A DNA stretch of 64,000 nucleotides from Acorus gramineus (GCA_030737835.1 JAUJYN010000018.1:2232001-2296000), one strand, 5' to 3'. Numbered from the stretch's first letter, positions 10,973 through 21,471 are shown. Notes: generated by a model from the sequence alone, not told the origin. Translations and numbers: made by a program.

Positions 10973-12051
10973 GTGAGTGGGACAATCCAACCCAGTAGAG
11001 AGGTGTTATACACACTTGGGTGTATACCGACCTCTCCTGGGGCACCATGGATAGATATTGGCATGTGTAATATGTATATCATGCGAGCATGATTTAATTG
11101 TAGGATGCATGTTACCCTAGACTTTGCATGTTAGGGACTTGCACCCTTAGGATATGTGTATGAGCCATGCAGCATGTCCCCCGATTCCATGTTAGGAAGC
11201 CCGACCGATGAATGTGCCCTACTAGTTTATTTATTAAATTAAATGCTAGTATTTGTTAAATTGCATGTTATAGTGAATATTATAGGGGAGGGGCCTTGCG
11301 AGGACAGCGGTGAGACCCGGGTTAGGGTACACCGTGTTCCTTGTTTGGTTGTCGGGGTGTCCTATAACGGGAACTCACGCTGCCCTCCCGAGTTTCTTTC
11401 CCCAACGATATTCCACCTTGTTATAACCTTATGCATGTTCCCCGCATCGTAGTTATGCGCCCTGGTGGGTTCTGAGGAATTCAGAACAGTAGTGTTGTTA
11501 TGATGTGTTGTCTGCGGATCCGAGTGGATCATATGCGATGGATAGGCTGTTCTGTCCCCTTCGTTGGATCCGATAGAGACTGCCCCAGCGTTAGAAAGGT
11601 CGTCCCTTCCAAGGGTTCCCATCAGTAGGCGCCTCCTGATTTGGTTTCGGACTGGGCCGAAGTTGTGGGTGAAAACCAAGCGGCCTACGGAGTGGAGGAG
11701 AGACTATCGGTGGACCAAGGGTGACCAACAGCCTAGTCAGTCCCAAGAGCCTTTGTCACCCGTTGTAGGGTGAGGGTGAGGGTGTAGTGGGTTGGCGATG
11801 AGCGACCCGCTGGATTTGTCTATGGATGATTGTCAGTCCCAATATCCTTGGTCACCCATTGAGGGTGAGGGTGAGGGTGTAGTGGGTTGGCGTTAGCGAC
11901 CCACTAGTTGAGGAATTGTTGTTAATTGTGGCTTTGGTAATGAGATTGTGGATGATAAGGTTTATCTGGTTGAAGTCAATATTGTCTGTGATGCATGGGT
12001 TGTGCCGTTCACTGAGCGTGTGGCTCACCCCTCGCATAATATTTTCTACAG

Positions 12052-12104
12052 TGTCATCTGAGTCGGATCTGGAGGAGGAGCTCCCCGAGGGACTTCATCA
12101 GTAG
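12052..12104 (+). other. predicted last-exon ORF end in the LTR (acidic peptide)
   Basis: The acceptor TTTTCTACAG ends at 12051. In the frame set by the micro-exon the exon reads VSSESDLEEELPEGLHQ and stops at 12102-12104. Sister copies read ITESDLKEELPERLHQ (1196-1248), VTESDLKEELPEASHQ (minus, exon edge 49891) and ITESDLKEEIPERPHQ (minus, exon edge 36142). Subtype II has a different last exon (GAVLGVELEL) after the same kind of acceptor. Function is unknown; it may be a leader ORF or a chance open frame. Confidence 0.4.
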
Positions 12105-12448
12105 CGGAGTAGCGCCACGTCCCGCGAGTTTCTGAGACTATCAGCATCCCTTGTACCAGTATGTATTATTTTCCGTGCTTGGGCACGCGTTTGTGTTGTA
12201 TTTGGATGTCTTTGTATGTATATTGGCTCTCACAGGACATGTGATTATGTATGGAGTCTGTAGCGTGTTTTGATTACAGATTCAGTCTTTAGTTATCCGC
12301 ATTTGGTGTATATATCATGTCAGCCCTGCTTTTGTTGTCTGTGTCATTCTGGTTGCTTGTGTATGATATATTATTGACCTCCTGTGTAGATTCTGATATT
12401 TTATATACACTTGTCGCGTACCGGGGACGCCCGGGGCGTGACAGAAGT

Positions 12449-14276
12449 AACCCTTGCGTCTCAACCCGAAATAGCGCCGACCGGAGTGCCATGAAGACGA
12501 ACAATCGAGAAGACAGATACCCCCACCAAGGCCTCCAAAGAGTCAGTTAGTCGGATAGGGAGGGAAACGCGGACTTAGTCAGTTGGTCAATGATCACCAA
12601 GATGGCGTTGCGACCCGAATGTGACTTTAGGGAGCCCACAACAATCCATGATAACCCTCTCCCACGTCCACTGAGGAATCTCTATGGATTGGCGCATTCC
12701 AACGCAATGATTATTGAACTTTGCCTGAGGGCATGCCAATCTGGGGAAACAAAGTTACCCATATCGCCTTTTCATCTCTCCACTAGCAATCTCAACGAAG
12801 ACTGCCTCAATGTAGTCCACGGAGGCCCAATAAAACTTTTGAGATCCTTGAAGGATTCTGGCGCATTCGTCAACCTCGACAGCAGTACTTAAAACTCGTA
12901 GTGCCCAAAACGGTCACGAAGGCCATCAACGGAATGCCCGACTCTCGGATCTCCAATTAGGGGTACCCTGCGCGGAGATCGATCAAAGAGAAGACATTGG
13001 CTCCTAGAGCTGGTCAGACAGATCATCCATTCACGGCAAGGGGTACTTGATCTTCAACCTCCACGGGGAGATCAAAACAATTCTTCAGACGATTAAGTCT
13101 AGATTATGCTCCTTGAGCATGGCCGGCATTCATGATGACACTTACACGCTGGGTAAGCCGCTCAATCGCACTTAATCCACAAGACACGCAACAAGAGGTC
13201 ATCGAACCCTGATAATGCCTATGCGATGTCATCTATCTGATAGGGCAGTTGAGTCCCATACGAATGCTAGCATTGCGTCTCCTCATTTGCAACCAATGTG
13301 GGGGAAAACGTGACAGTATTGAGAACTGTGCTTCACATGCCTCCACCGACTGGTGGCCCAACTACAACCATTGAAACTCCAGCATCCTGCACTCAATGGG
13401 CAGATTCATCACAGGGAGTCCATGCTCTCGACATCATCCGGTAGTACTCTCCCGGCGTGGCCTCTACCTGGTAGCCTCCCATGCCCACTATCTCTGCCAT
13501 ATGGGCGCACCAACAAGCATCCTGGATAGTATCTGGGAGCACCTCACAGGGCTCTGGCCTCCACCGGGTAGCCTCAACGCACGATGATATATCGAAGTGA
13601 CTCCAGATGTGGCTATGGAACCCAGTCCATAAGCGATCACCCACCAAGCTACAAGAGGATGCACCCAATCCCGATCGTACGCATCACCACTCGCTACAGC
13701 ACCTTCCAAGTGAAAGGAAAAGGCAATCATCAAATAGATGTTTTAAAGATATTCCCTTACTGGGGAAAAGAACCCCTTGGGAGGGCACCATGAGGTCCCA
13801 ATATAGGATATTCCGACTACCAAACAAGGAACACGGAGTACCCTAGCCCAGGTCTCAACGATGACCCCGCAAGGCCCCTTAATCCTGAGCAGGAAAACGA
13901 AAGAAGACATCGTCCATTAATGAATAATATGCCACATCCTCAAAACTTGAAACTGGCGCGGCGCGCGAACTCCATGGTTACTAGCAATACCGATGCACAG
14001 GAACGGAATTGTAACCAATTCGTTACTATCATACTACTGAGCTGGAATCTCCTACCCAAGCCTTAATCCCACAACAAGGGACCCAACAACTGACCCAATT
14101 CAGTCGACTCAGTCGAAAACTTAAGGAGTGGGGGTCGAGGGGTGGCTACGTCCACGTGCATGGATGCAAGGAGGCATGTCAGCAACCTAAGATAAACTTA
14201 ACCAGAGTACTCGTATGAAAATCCTACGACTCATCTATACGACTAAACTTAGGCTTTGACAGGACCAGGCTCTTAT
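12449..14276 (-). pseudogene. pol: badly decayed Tekay-like gag-pol, upstream part
   Basis: The part at 12449-12700 aligns with the integrase core, and 12845-13080 with the RT start region (compare 33193-33400). The part at 13390-13900 looks like inserted LTR middle sequence on the minus strand, and 13080-13390 is too diverged to place. A gag start codon remnant is at 14175-14177 (ATGCCTCC on the minus strand, as in the good copy), followed upstream by the leader up to the LTR at 14277. The primer-binding site has decayed (GGCTCTTAT instead of GGCTCTGATACCA). It is one of the older Tekay copies in the window. Confidence 0.6.
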
Positions 14277-16994
14277 TGTCACGCCCCAGGGCGGCCGTCC
14301 CCGAGACGTGGCCAATATGGATTGTATCAGCAGTCTATACAGGAGATCAATAACATACTATAAACAACATCAAAATGACAACACAGACAATAAGGCAGCT
14401 GAAATAATATATACAAATAGCGGAAGCTCAAACGACTAAGTCTGTAATTCAAAGACATATTACAGACCCGATACATAATCAACTGTCCTGTGAGAGCCAA
14501 TATATACAATGACATCCAAATACAAGTATGTGCCCAAGCACGGAATACAATACATACAATCAAGAAGGGGATGCTGATGGCCTCTCACTCGCAGAACGTG
14601 ACGCTGCTCCGCTACTGCTGATGTGCCTCGGGGAGCTCCTCCTTCAGATCCGACTCAAATATAACTGGAGAAAAAAATATGCGAGGGGTGAGCCACACGC
14701 TCAGTGAATAGCACAACCCATGCATCACAATTCATATCAACCTTATATAAATTACTGCCCCTAACACGGGAGCAACCACACATTCTAATGGGTCGTTTCA
14801 TCGCCAACCCACCTCCCCCCTCACCCTCACCCTTTCCGGGGGGTCACATGGGTCTCTTGGGGCATACTAGACCGCTCTCCACCCCTGGTCCACCTGGTAG
14901 CCTCTCCCACCCTCGTAGCCTCCACCTAGTCCACTCCCACTATCAGTACTGTCCGACACATCAGAGGTACCTACGGACGGGAGCCCTCTGTCAGGTCAGC
15001 CAACGCCGGGGAGTTCCTACATCGGATCCAACCAAAAGGAGAAGACAGCCTACTCACACGGATACGATCCTCTTGGATCCGTCGACACCGATTTGTAACT
15101 CTACTAATGTCATGAATTCTCAAGAATTCCTCCAGGGCGCATAACTAAGATGCGGGGAGACATATATTATAACAACAAGGTTATAATATCCTCTAAGGCA
15201 TGCTTGTAACTATATGCTCACATTTTGATTTAATTAGATTAAACTAGATGGGAACATGCATAGTTCGGGGCTTTCCAATTAAGGGACAAGGTGACTAAAC
15301 ATGCATAGGCTGCTATACATGATATAAGGGTGCATATCCCTAGCATACAAAGTCTAAGGTGGCATGGATACATCATATTAATCAATATAAGGGTGCATAT
15401 CCCTAGCATACAAGTCTAAGGTGGCATGGATACATCATATTGATCATGCATGCATAGTTTACATTTGTTACTAGTTAATATGCAATTATGGTGCCCCAGG
15501 GGAGGGCAATGCACGCCTACGTGCATCGAACGCCTCCCTACTGGGTTGGATTGTCCCACTCACCGAAACCCGGGTCGTTGCGTGACCGTCCGTCAAGATC
15601 TGCAAGACATGGGCATTCAATAGGGTGAGTAAACTACACAATTACATAAGAAATTTACTAGAAATACCCAATACTCGGACAAGCATGCATACGGGCCCGC
15701 ACGCACGCGAGCACGCGCGTACGCACGCGAGTCCGAGTGCCCCAACACCCTCCCAAACCCATGGGCAGCCATACGCATGCCCCCCCCCCCACACGCGCAT
15801 GCACGACTGTGCACGCCCGCACGTGCCCCTGCGCCCCGGGCGCACTGCCGCGCCCCTGCCCGCGTGCCCAAACGCGCTGTTGCGCCCCTGCCAGCGCACC
15901 CCCACACGCTGCCGCCCACGCGCGCACGCTCGCGCGCGCGTCCAGCCTTGCACGTACCCGCGTGTACTACGCCCCTGCGCAGCACTCCGCGCGCACGCCC
16001 GCGCAACTGCGCGTACGCGGGCGCACCCTCCAGTTGGCGCGCGCCCGACTGCGCGCGCAGACGCGCGCCTGTCTGCGCGCGCCCGAGCCCCTTCCACCCC
16101 CTCCTCAGCCCTCCCACACCCCCCTAACACCCATGCAAGCATGCATAACCAATTAAATGCCCTAATCAATCATCTAACCTAGCTAGGGGAGGAGGAAGGC
16201 TTACCCAACAAGGAGGGAAAGGAAAAGGGAGGAACTCGGGTGCCCTTCGCGCACCAAACCACCACCTCCGCCACCACCAAGACCACCACCACCTCAGCCT
16301 CAAGCAAGGCCCAAGGATGGCTGAAAACAGGGGAGAAGGGGAAGCCATGAGAGGAGGTAGAGAAAGGGGAAATCCAAAACAAAACCATGGGAAGGTAGAT
16401 CAAGCCCTTACCAATCTTTTTCCCTTCAATGGCTTTCTATTTCCTCTCCTTCTACTAGGTCTAATGGGGGAAACAAAGAGAGGGAGAGATGGATTTGATT
16501 GTGTGAGAGAGAGAGAGATGAAGAGAAGAGGAACTAATGGTGGACGCCCAAGACTAGTGACCACACACACACCACACACACACACACACACTTAGGGTAT
16601 TTAGGGTTTTTGGTGAGGTTTGACCTTGAGTCAACCCAACCACACAAACAAACAAAATGATTTGACCAAGTCAATGGTCAAACTTGACTTGGTCAAAGTC
16701 ATCTTTGACTTGGTCAAGTCTCCCCATGACTTTCCACTTGGTCAAAACCCGGATACGATTCGGAACTGCCAAATTCTGAAACGTTACCGGAATTCGATGA
16801 AATTTTCGTGAGTGGCTTGAAATGGCACCAGGACACATAATGTGCCGTTAGATTTTCAATCGGAGTTCTCAAGCTCAGGATGATAGCTAAAAGTCCAAAA
16901 TTTTAGCGGTTCCGATCGAAAAAAGAAAAAGTTGAAAAACTGCCAGAAATGTCCCAAAGGTGCCCGGAAGGCTAAAAGTGACACATATATAACA
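14277..16994 (-). mobile_element. Tekay-type LTR, subtype I, complete; 5' LTR of the decayed minus element
   Basis: It runs from TGTCACGCCCCAGGGCGG (3' terminus on the minus strand) to TGACACATATATAACA (5' terminus), 2,718 bp. On the minus strand it has an exon-1 donor (exon edge 16205, GTAAGCC), a micro-exon (15564-15599, open: DLDGRSRNDPGF) and a late acceptor (exon edge 14664) leading to FESDLKEELPEAHQQ and a stop. The (CA)n run is at 16561-16590, and a dense TTGAC cluster (16622-16745) lies close to the U3 end. The neighbouring gag leader shows it is a 5' LTR. Confidence 0.85.
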
Positions 16995-17045
16995 CTGATA
17001 CCAACTTTTACCACGCCTCAGGGACGGCTGCCCTGGGGCGTGACA
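16995..17045 (+). mobile_element. 3' tip of the + Tekay LTR closing the unit 4974-17045
   Basis: The last bases, CAGGGACGGCTGCCCTGG then GGCGTGACA, are the + strand LTR terminus, and the next five bases AAACT repeat the left flank at 4969-4973. The rest of this 3' LTR is gone, replaced by the minus-strand LTR on its left. The first 15 bases (CTGATACCAACTTTT) also match a minus-strand primer-binding-site junction, so the exact left boundary is ambiguous. Confidence 0.65.
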
Positions 17046-18129
17046 AAACTCTTCAAGATTCAAGGCGCATGGGCACCTGAAGTTTGCGCATTTCGCATTC
17101 CGCTTCACTGGAGGGACTCACTGTTTTTCTCAGGTTGGTCTTTCTTCCTGGCATCAACCGTTTTTCTCCTTTCAAGGGCGGTTTCTTGATAACATTTTCT
17201 TTTTGTAGGCGATTCGTCTCTTAACGCGTGTCCCCCACAAGAGAGCCTCCGCACAGGGGACATCGATCGTGCCCTAGGTTTCTGGGAGAGGAGCTGGAAG
17301 TCCTTATTGGGTGCCGCCCTTGTCAACCCTGGCGTTGCACCTGCCCCGACCCTCTGCCATCTTCAAGCCAGGGTGTACGTCCAAGCGCCTCTTCCTTCTT
17401 TCGGGGCGAGACGTCTGGCTCCACTTCCGGTGGTGGAGGCGCGTTGAGGAGTTCGAGCCGTCACCGTAAGGTGGCAATTAGGTTGGTTGTGCCTTACAAC
17501 CGCCCAATTCAGATTGAAGAGGAGGAAGAAGAGGAGGACGACATTTTTTACGGGGGTGGTCATCCTCTGAATCATCCAAGCTCCCCCTTCTTCCATGAAT
17601 CCTCAAGCTCCCCCATCCGCGGACCCTGAAGAGCAAGCCGGAGGAGAGGGAGGAGTTCGCGGAGGTGAGTCTCCCCAACCAGGAGATCATGTCGAGCACT
17701 CCCTGAAGCTTTTTGGTGGCCGCTGAAGAGCCAAGAGTGGTGGCTCCGGTTCCTCCTCCTCCAGCGAGGGTGCCTGATCGGGTCCTCAGTCCCAGCCCTC
17801 CTTGGTCTGCGGCTGATGTTTGCCCTCTAACTGACGCTCAATTAACGGTGCCCCCTACTATTCCTCGCAAGGCTAGCCTCACAGCCTGGGGACACGTCAC
17901 TGTCACAAAGAGGGAGCTCGAGAAGCTGAGGCGCCTCATTGAGGAGGAGGAGAAGAAGCGATTCAGTGACTTCTCTGCCAGCTTTCATGTCGGTTACATG
18001 GCTGCTCGAGGCGGGGAAGCCTTTCCCTCCTCGACCCAATTGAAAGATACTTATGATCCCTCTCTTTATGAGAGGCGATATGGCCGATTTGCGGAGGATG
18101 CTCCGAGCACTTCTCGCCCTCGTGAATGA
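17046..18129 (+). pseudogene. antisense ORF A of Tat-like element, C-terminal part
   Basis: The frame continues ORF A from 4973 (SKL then FKIQGAWAPEVCAFRIPLHW). A likely intron is 17134-17208 (CTCAG|GTTGGT to TTTTTGTAG). The last 138 codons before the stop at 18127-18129 are open. They contain a proline-rich stretch, then a charged helical segment (TKRELEKLRRLIEEEEKK) and a tail with GYMAARGGEAFPSSTQL, the general shape of the C-termini of this plant transposon-associated family. The middle has stops and probable further introns. Function is unknown, with possible coiled-coil self-association by inference only. Confidence 0.55.
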
Positions 18130-18973
18130 GAAGGTGCTGTTGCGGGCCTTCCCATGCTTTTATTTCTTTTATTAAAACAATTTGTTTATTTGATTTTTAT
18201 CTGGGCTACGTCCCCTGTTAATTTTTCTTTCATTGTTGTATGATGAATATTTTTGCCTTGCTATCTTGGTTTTTTGATATCTGCCTTTGCTGTTCTGCCT
18301 TTTTGAGGGGAATGATTCGTGTTTGTAAAAATGGGTGCTTTGTCTCATCGTATGTTGTTATTATTTGCATGCCACTTTCTTCTCCATCTCCATTTAAGTC
18401 AGACTTTCGCTGGTCGGAAAGTTAGGTCCGGAATTGCTGGTCTAGAGTTGAGGTCGGGCACTCCAGACTATCTTTTATGACTAGGTTCCCCAAGCCGGGA
18501 ATCGTTTCTAACCGTTGATTGTTTTGCTTAGGTGCTTGATTTTAATCAAGCAGTCATTTGAAATGCTGACCCGCGTGATTCTGCGTATCTTCTTATGTCA
18601 GAGGTCTGTGGACACCTTTACACGTGGCGCTTTGGGCGGGATATTTAAGGTGCTCGAAATCAATCCCATGATTAGGGTTGCCGTTTTTCCTTCTTGAAAT
18701 GCCATCCGTCGCACCTTGGTCAGTCGAAAAGACGCTCCGTCTCTTCGGTGCGGCCAATATCTTTTAAATAGGGGTTTCAAGGTCTTGTCGTGGTGATAAC
18801 CAAATCCTTCTACTCCGAACTGAGGTATTGCCCCTTCTCTCCCCTTTCGTCTTTTAAACTCGTCTTCCTCTCTCGCTGCAACTTCTCTTAGTTTTGTCGC
18901 GAGGGCTCAAATTGCTTAATCTCAACAAGGGTTTGTTTTTATGTGTCTAGCCCCTTTTAAGTATTCTTTCATC
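18130..18973 (+). promoter_or_regulatory. spacer and promoter between antisense ORFs A and B
   Basis: An AT-rich 3' region follows the ORF A stop (for example TTATTAAAACAATTTG near 18170). Upstream of ORF B a CCAAT motif (18755) and a TATA-like TTTTAAATAGGG (from 18762) lie about 210 bases before the ATG at 18974. This looks like a second independent promoter. No ORF above background occurs in between. Confidence 0.45.
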
Positions 18974-20175
18974 ATGAGAATGTCGATCACCAGATCCTTG
19001 TCCGGTCTTAGGAGCATGTTTGAAATCCCTGAGTCAGTAGCATGAAATGGTCTGAGTTTGATACATTCCCTGTCCTTTAGAGAGTATGAACCACTTGTGC
19101 ATGTACATGTATCCGTCCCAGATAGCCAGAGGCGTCCTAGCTCTGCCTTTTCCCCCATTAGTTAGGAAATTCTTGTCGACCTTCGAGCTTCACCCCACAC
19201 AGTGCAACCCTAATTTCCTTAGAGTTTTGATGTGCTATGTAGCACTGAATATGGAATTTAACCTAGATTTAGGTGTTTCTGAAATCATGTACACGTACGA
19301 GCTCAGAAAGCCTGGCAGAGGTTATCACTTTAGGGCTAGAAACTCTAATGAGAAACTGATAGATGACCTACCGGATTCCGATAAGGGTTGGTTTGATAGT
19401 AAGCTAGTCGTTTTATCCGGCAATTGGGAGTTTGGCGACGCTTCCGAAGACATATGGAGGATCCCTCGGGTCGGCTTGATGGGCTCGCTAGGTCAGACTG
19501 CATTACTTGGTTCGTTCGTGATATGGTTTCTTGTTTCTGACTTACTGACTTATCTTCCGTTCTGATTCAGCTCCTGCTGCGAACTCGCGTCCGTCTAAAG
19601 ATTTGGTGAAATTAGAGCACATCAAAGTCGCTTTTCAAAAGAGCGACAAAGCCTTTTTCGGATACTCAGTTGGGACAATCCCAACCCAAGCAGTTGTCGT
19701 CAACTCGGCCCTCGTTTCGATGATATTATCGCAGCTCCCTCCTCGCCTATTGATGAGTCGGGCCCTTCGGTTGCTGACCCCAGCCGACATCCCGAGGCTG
19801 AAGAACACTCCGAGGAGGACTTGGAACCCATTTTTCAATTAGGTATTGGTGATCCTTTGGCGACAGAGAGTTCGTCTAGTGGGGCCCGTCATGGTTTGCG
19901 CCTCCGAAGGGGGTAGTCCCAGGTCTGGAGAGAAATCGGGCTTCAGTTCCGCGGGGAAAACAACCACAACCCCCGTTGAGAAGGAGAGGAGGGTTAGGGA
20001 TGCGACGCCTTCGACCGATCCGAATCCCGTGGAGAAATTGGGCGCTAGTTCTGCAGAGAAGACCACCACTCCTTCCAGTGAGAAGGAGAAGATGGCCCGG
20101 CTTGCGGCGCTCCAAGATGAAGTGGACGTGCGATCAGGGAGTGTTGGCTGATTCCTGGCCTAGAGAAGAGGCGTC
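18974..20175 (+). pseudogene. antisense ORF B of Tat-like element (PF04195-like), broken
   Basis: The likely start is ATG 18974 (MRMSITRSLSGLRSMFEIPE), followed by an in-frame TGA and a frameshift near 19125. The core is then intact in the frame from 19086: ARGVLALPFPPLVRKFL, FELHPTQCNPNFLRVL, then a segment with GRGYHFRARN. A plausible intron is 19492-19570 (GTCAGAC to CTGATTCAG). Later codons are acidic and serine-rich. The gag-only element at 20176 interrupts it, and the sequence resumes at 26128. ORFs A and B are distant paralogues in tandem, each with its own promoter. Confidence 0.6.
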
Positions 20176-21450
20176 TGTGGATACCCTAATTTTGACCGTC
20201 CAAAGAAAAGAAATTTACTTCAAGTAATATTGGAAACAACTACATTTGGACATTCAATAGAAAACTTCCATAGAAAAACTAAACCGGAAACCCTAGTCCA
20301 CACTTTAGAAGGTCTAAAGACCTGGATAGGGGCGGCTACTAGAGAGTAGCCACCCCATATTGGGCGGCTAGTTTCAACTAGCCACCCCTTCAGCTGACCC
20401 CAAACCGCCTCCCTGGATGGGACATAAAGCAGCATTTAATGCTGATGATTACGGTGGTTTGTGCCCTTTAGCAGCCCCATCTTGGCCGGTTCAACCTTAG
20501 TAACCGACCCAAGCCACCGCTTGTCAGAGATGGGACGTTTGGCAGGTCATGATTGGGGTGGCTACTTAAGAGTAGCCGCCCCTCACTAGGCGGCTAGTTA
20601 CAACTAGCCGCCCCTCACCTGGACATTGTCAGAGAACAAAGATCTAATGGGAGCTCAAATCAAGCACCCTATTATCCATTTTGATCTATTGTCCAGTGGA
20701 CACTCCCTACACCTATTTTACTATAAATAGGGGGTTTCCAAGCACTTCTTCCATCATGAACAATCATCAATCAACCAAGAATCAATCCATACCCACACTC
20801 ACAAATCAACCCACAAACCCTTCACCACTTCAAAACCCTTGAGAGAGAAAGTGAGAGAGAAACCAATTTCCAACACCAAATCACTCTCCAAAACCCAAGT
20901 TAAACCTAGCTTAACCTTTGCCAACACCCAAAACCAAACCCTACCCAGGTTCTGCCCAAGTTGAACTAGGTCCCAGGCAGCTACTCAAAACCAACCACCC
21001 CCCACCAGGTAGCTAAATCCGACTAGCCGGCCCTTCCCTTAGCCCCCCTGAGTCTCAATTCTCCTTTAGTCAAGTTCTCAAAGTAGAAGAAGATCCCTGT
21101 CTTCACCTCTGTGTACGGCATGCCCGTGTCTCAGAGCGGAGACCCACAAACTCCCCCACGAAGGCAATCAAATCCAACACCTGACTTTTTCCTACTTTTT
21201 TGAGAAAAGCAGGTGGCGATCACAACCACCCCTGAATCCTCCTGATGACCTGTCGGCCGCCTCAAACAGGAAAAAAAAACCAACCCACCACCCCTTCCGA
21301 GAGACAATCTGACTGAGCCTGCCAAGCCGTGCACCGGATCTGAATCTCCGAAGAACCCCCACACACGCAGACCTCGAAGGACCGGAAGAGGGGGAAAGGC
21401 TTTTCAGAGCACAACCAACCCCAACATCCTTCCAAAATCCGATACCAACA
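20176..21450 (+). mobile_element. 5' LTR of the gag-only Tat-like element
   Basis: It starts TGTGGATACCCTAA and ends GATACCAACA (1,275 bp). The flank GCGTC (20171-20175) is repeated after the other LTR (26128-26132). A TATA box (CTATAAATAGGGGG, 20721) is followed by a long CA-rich leader. The U3 carries paired palindromes made of GGCGGCTAGTT and its complement. The second LTR (25132-26127) is about 88-90% similar by eye. Confidence 0.85.
20555..20613. repeat. paired palindromes in U3
   Basis: Two adjacent dyads, GGCTACTTAAGAGTAGCC and GCGGCTAGTTACAACTAGCCGC, can each form a hairpin. The same module occurs upstream in the same LTR (20325-20391, degenerate) and in the other LTR (25299-25360). 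The function is unknown; replication or transcription-factor binding sites are possible. Confidence 0.7.
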
Positions 21451-21453
21451 GCC

Positions 21454-21471
21454 TGGCGATCACGGTGGGGC
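21454..21471 (+). promoter_or_regulatory. putative primer-binding site
   Basis: TGGCGATCACGGTGGGGC begins three bases after the LTR end. It resembles the primer sites of Tat elements (TGGCG...GTGGGGC). I cannot name the tRNA with confidence. Confidence 0.45.

Larger units (their letters stand above)
9069..12443 (+). mobile_element. solo Tekay-type LTR, subtype I, with intact target duplication
   Basis: The 3,375-bp LTR starts TGTTATACTTGTGTC and ends GGGGCGTGACA, flanked on both sides by GAAGT (9064-9068 and 12444-12448). Nothing but LTR lies between, so it is a solo LTR inside an old pol gene. It is the best template for the family layout: TATA box at 9332, exon-1 donor CTTG|GTAAGC at 9656/9657, CG-rich body at about 9690-10800, micro-exon at 10937-10972, GGGTGA blocks at about 11766 and 11866, late acceptor ending at 12051, and the terminal end. 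It is relatively well preserved, so it is one of the younger insertions. Confidence 0.92.

Noticed and set aside
17713..18129. Possible host gene exon (open 138 codons with a helical, charged segment)
   Set aside because: It is in frame and in order with the PF04195-like ORF once the Tekay unit is removed, and lies inside the Tat-like element, so a transposon ORF explains it.
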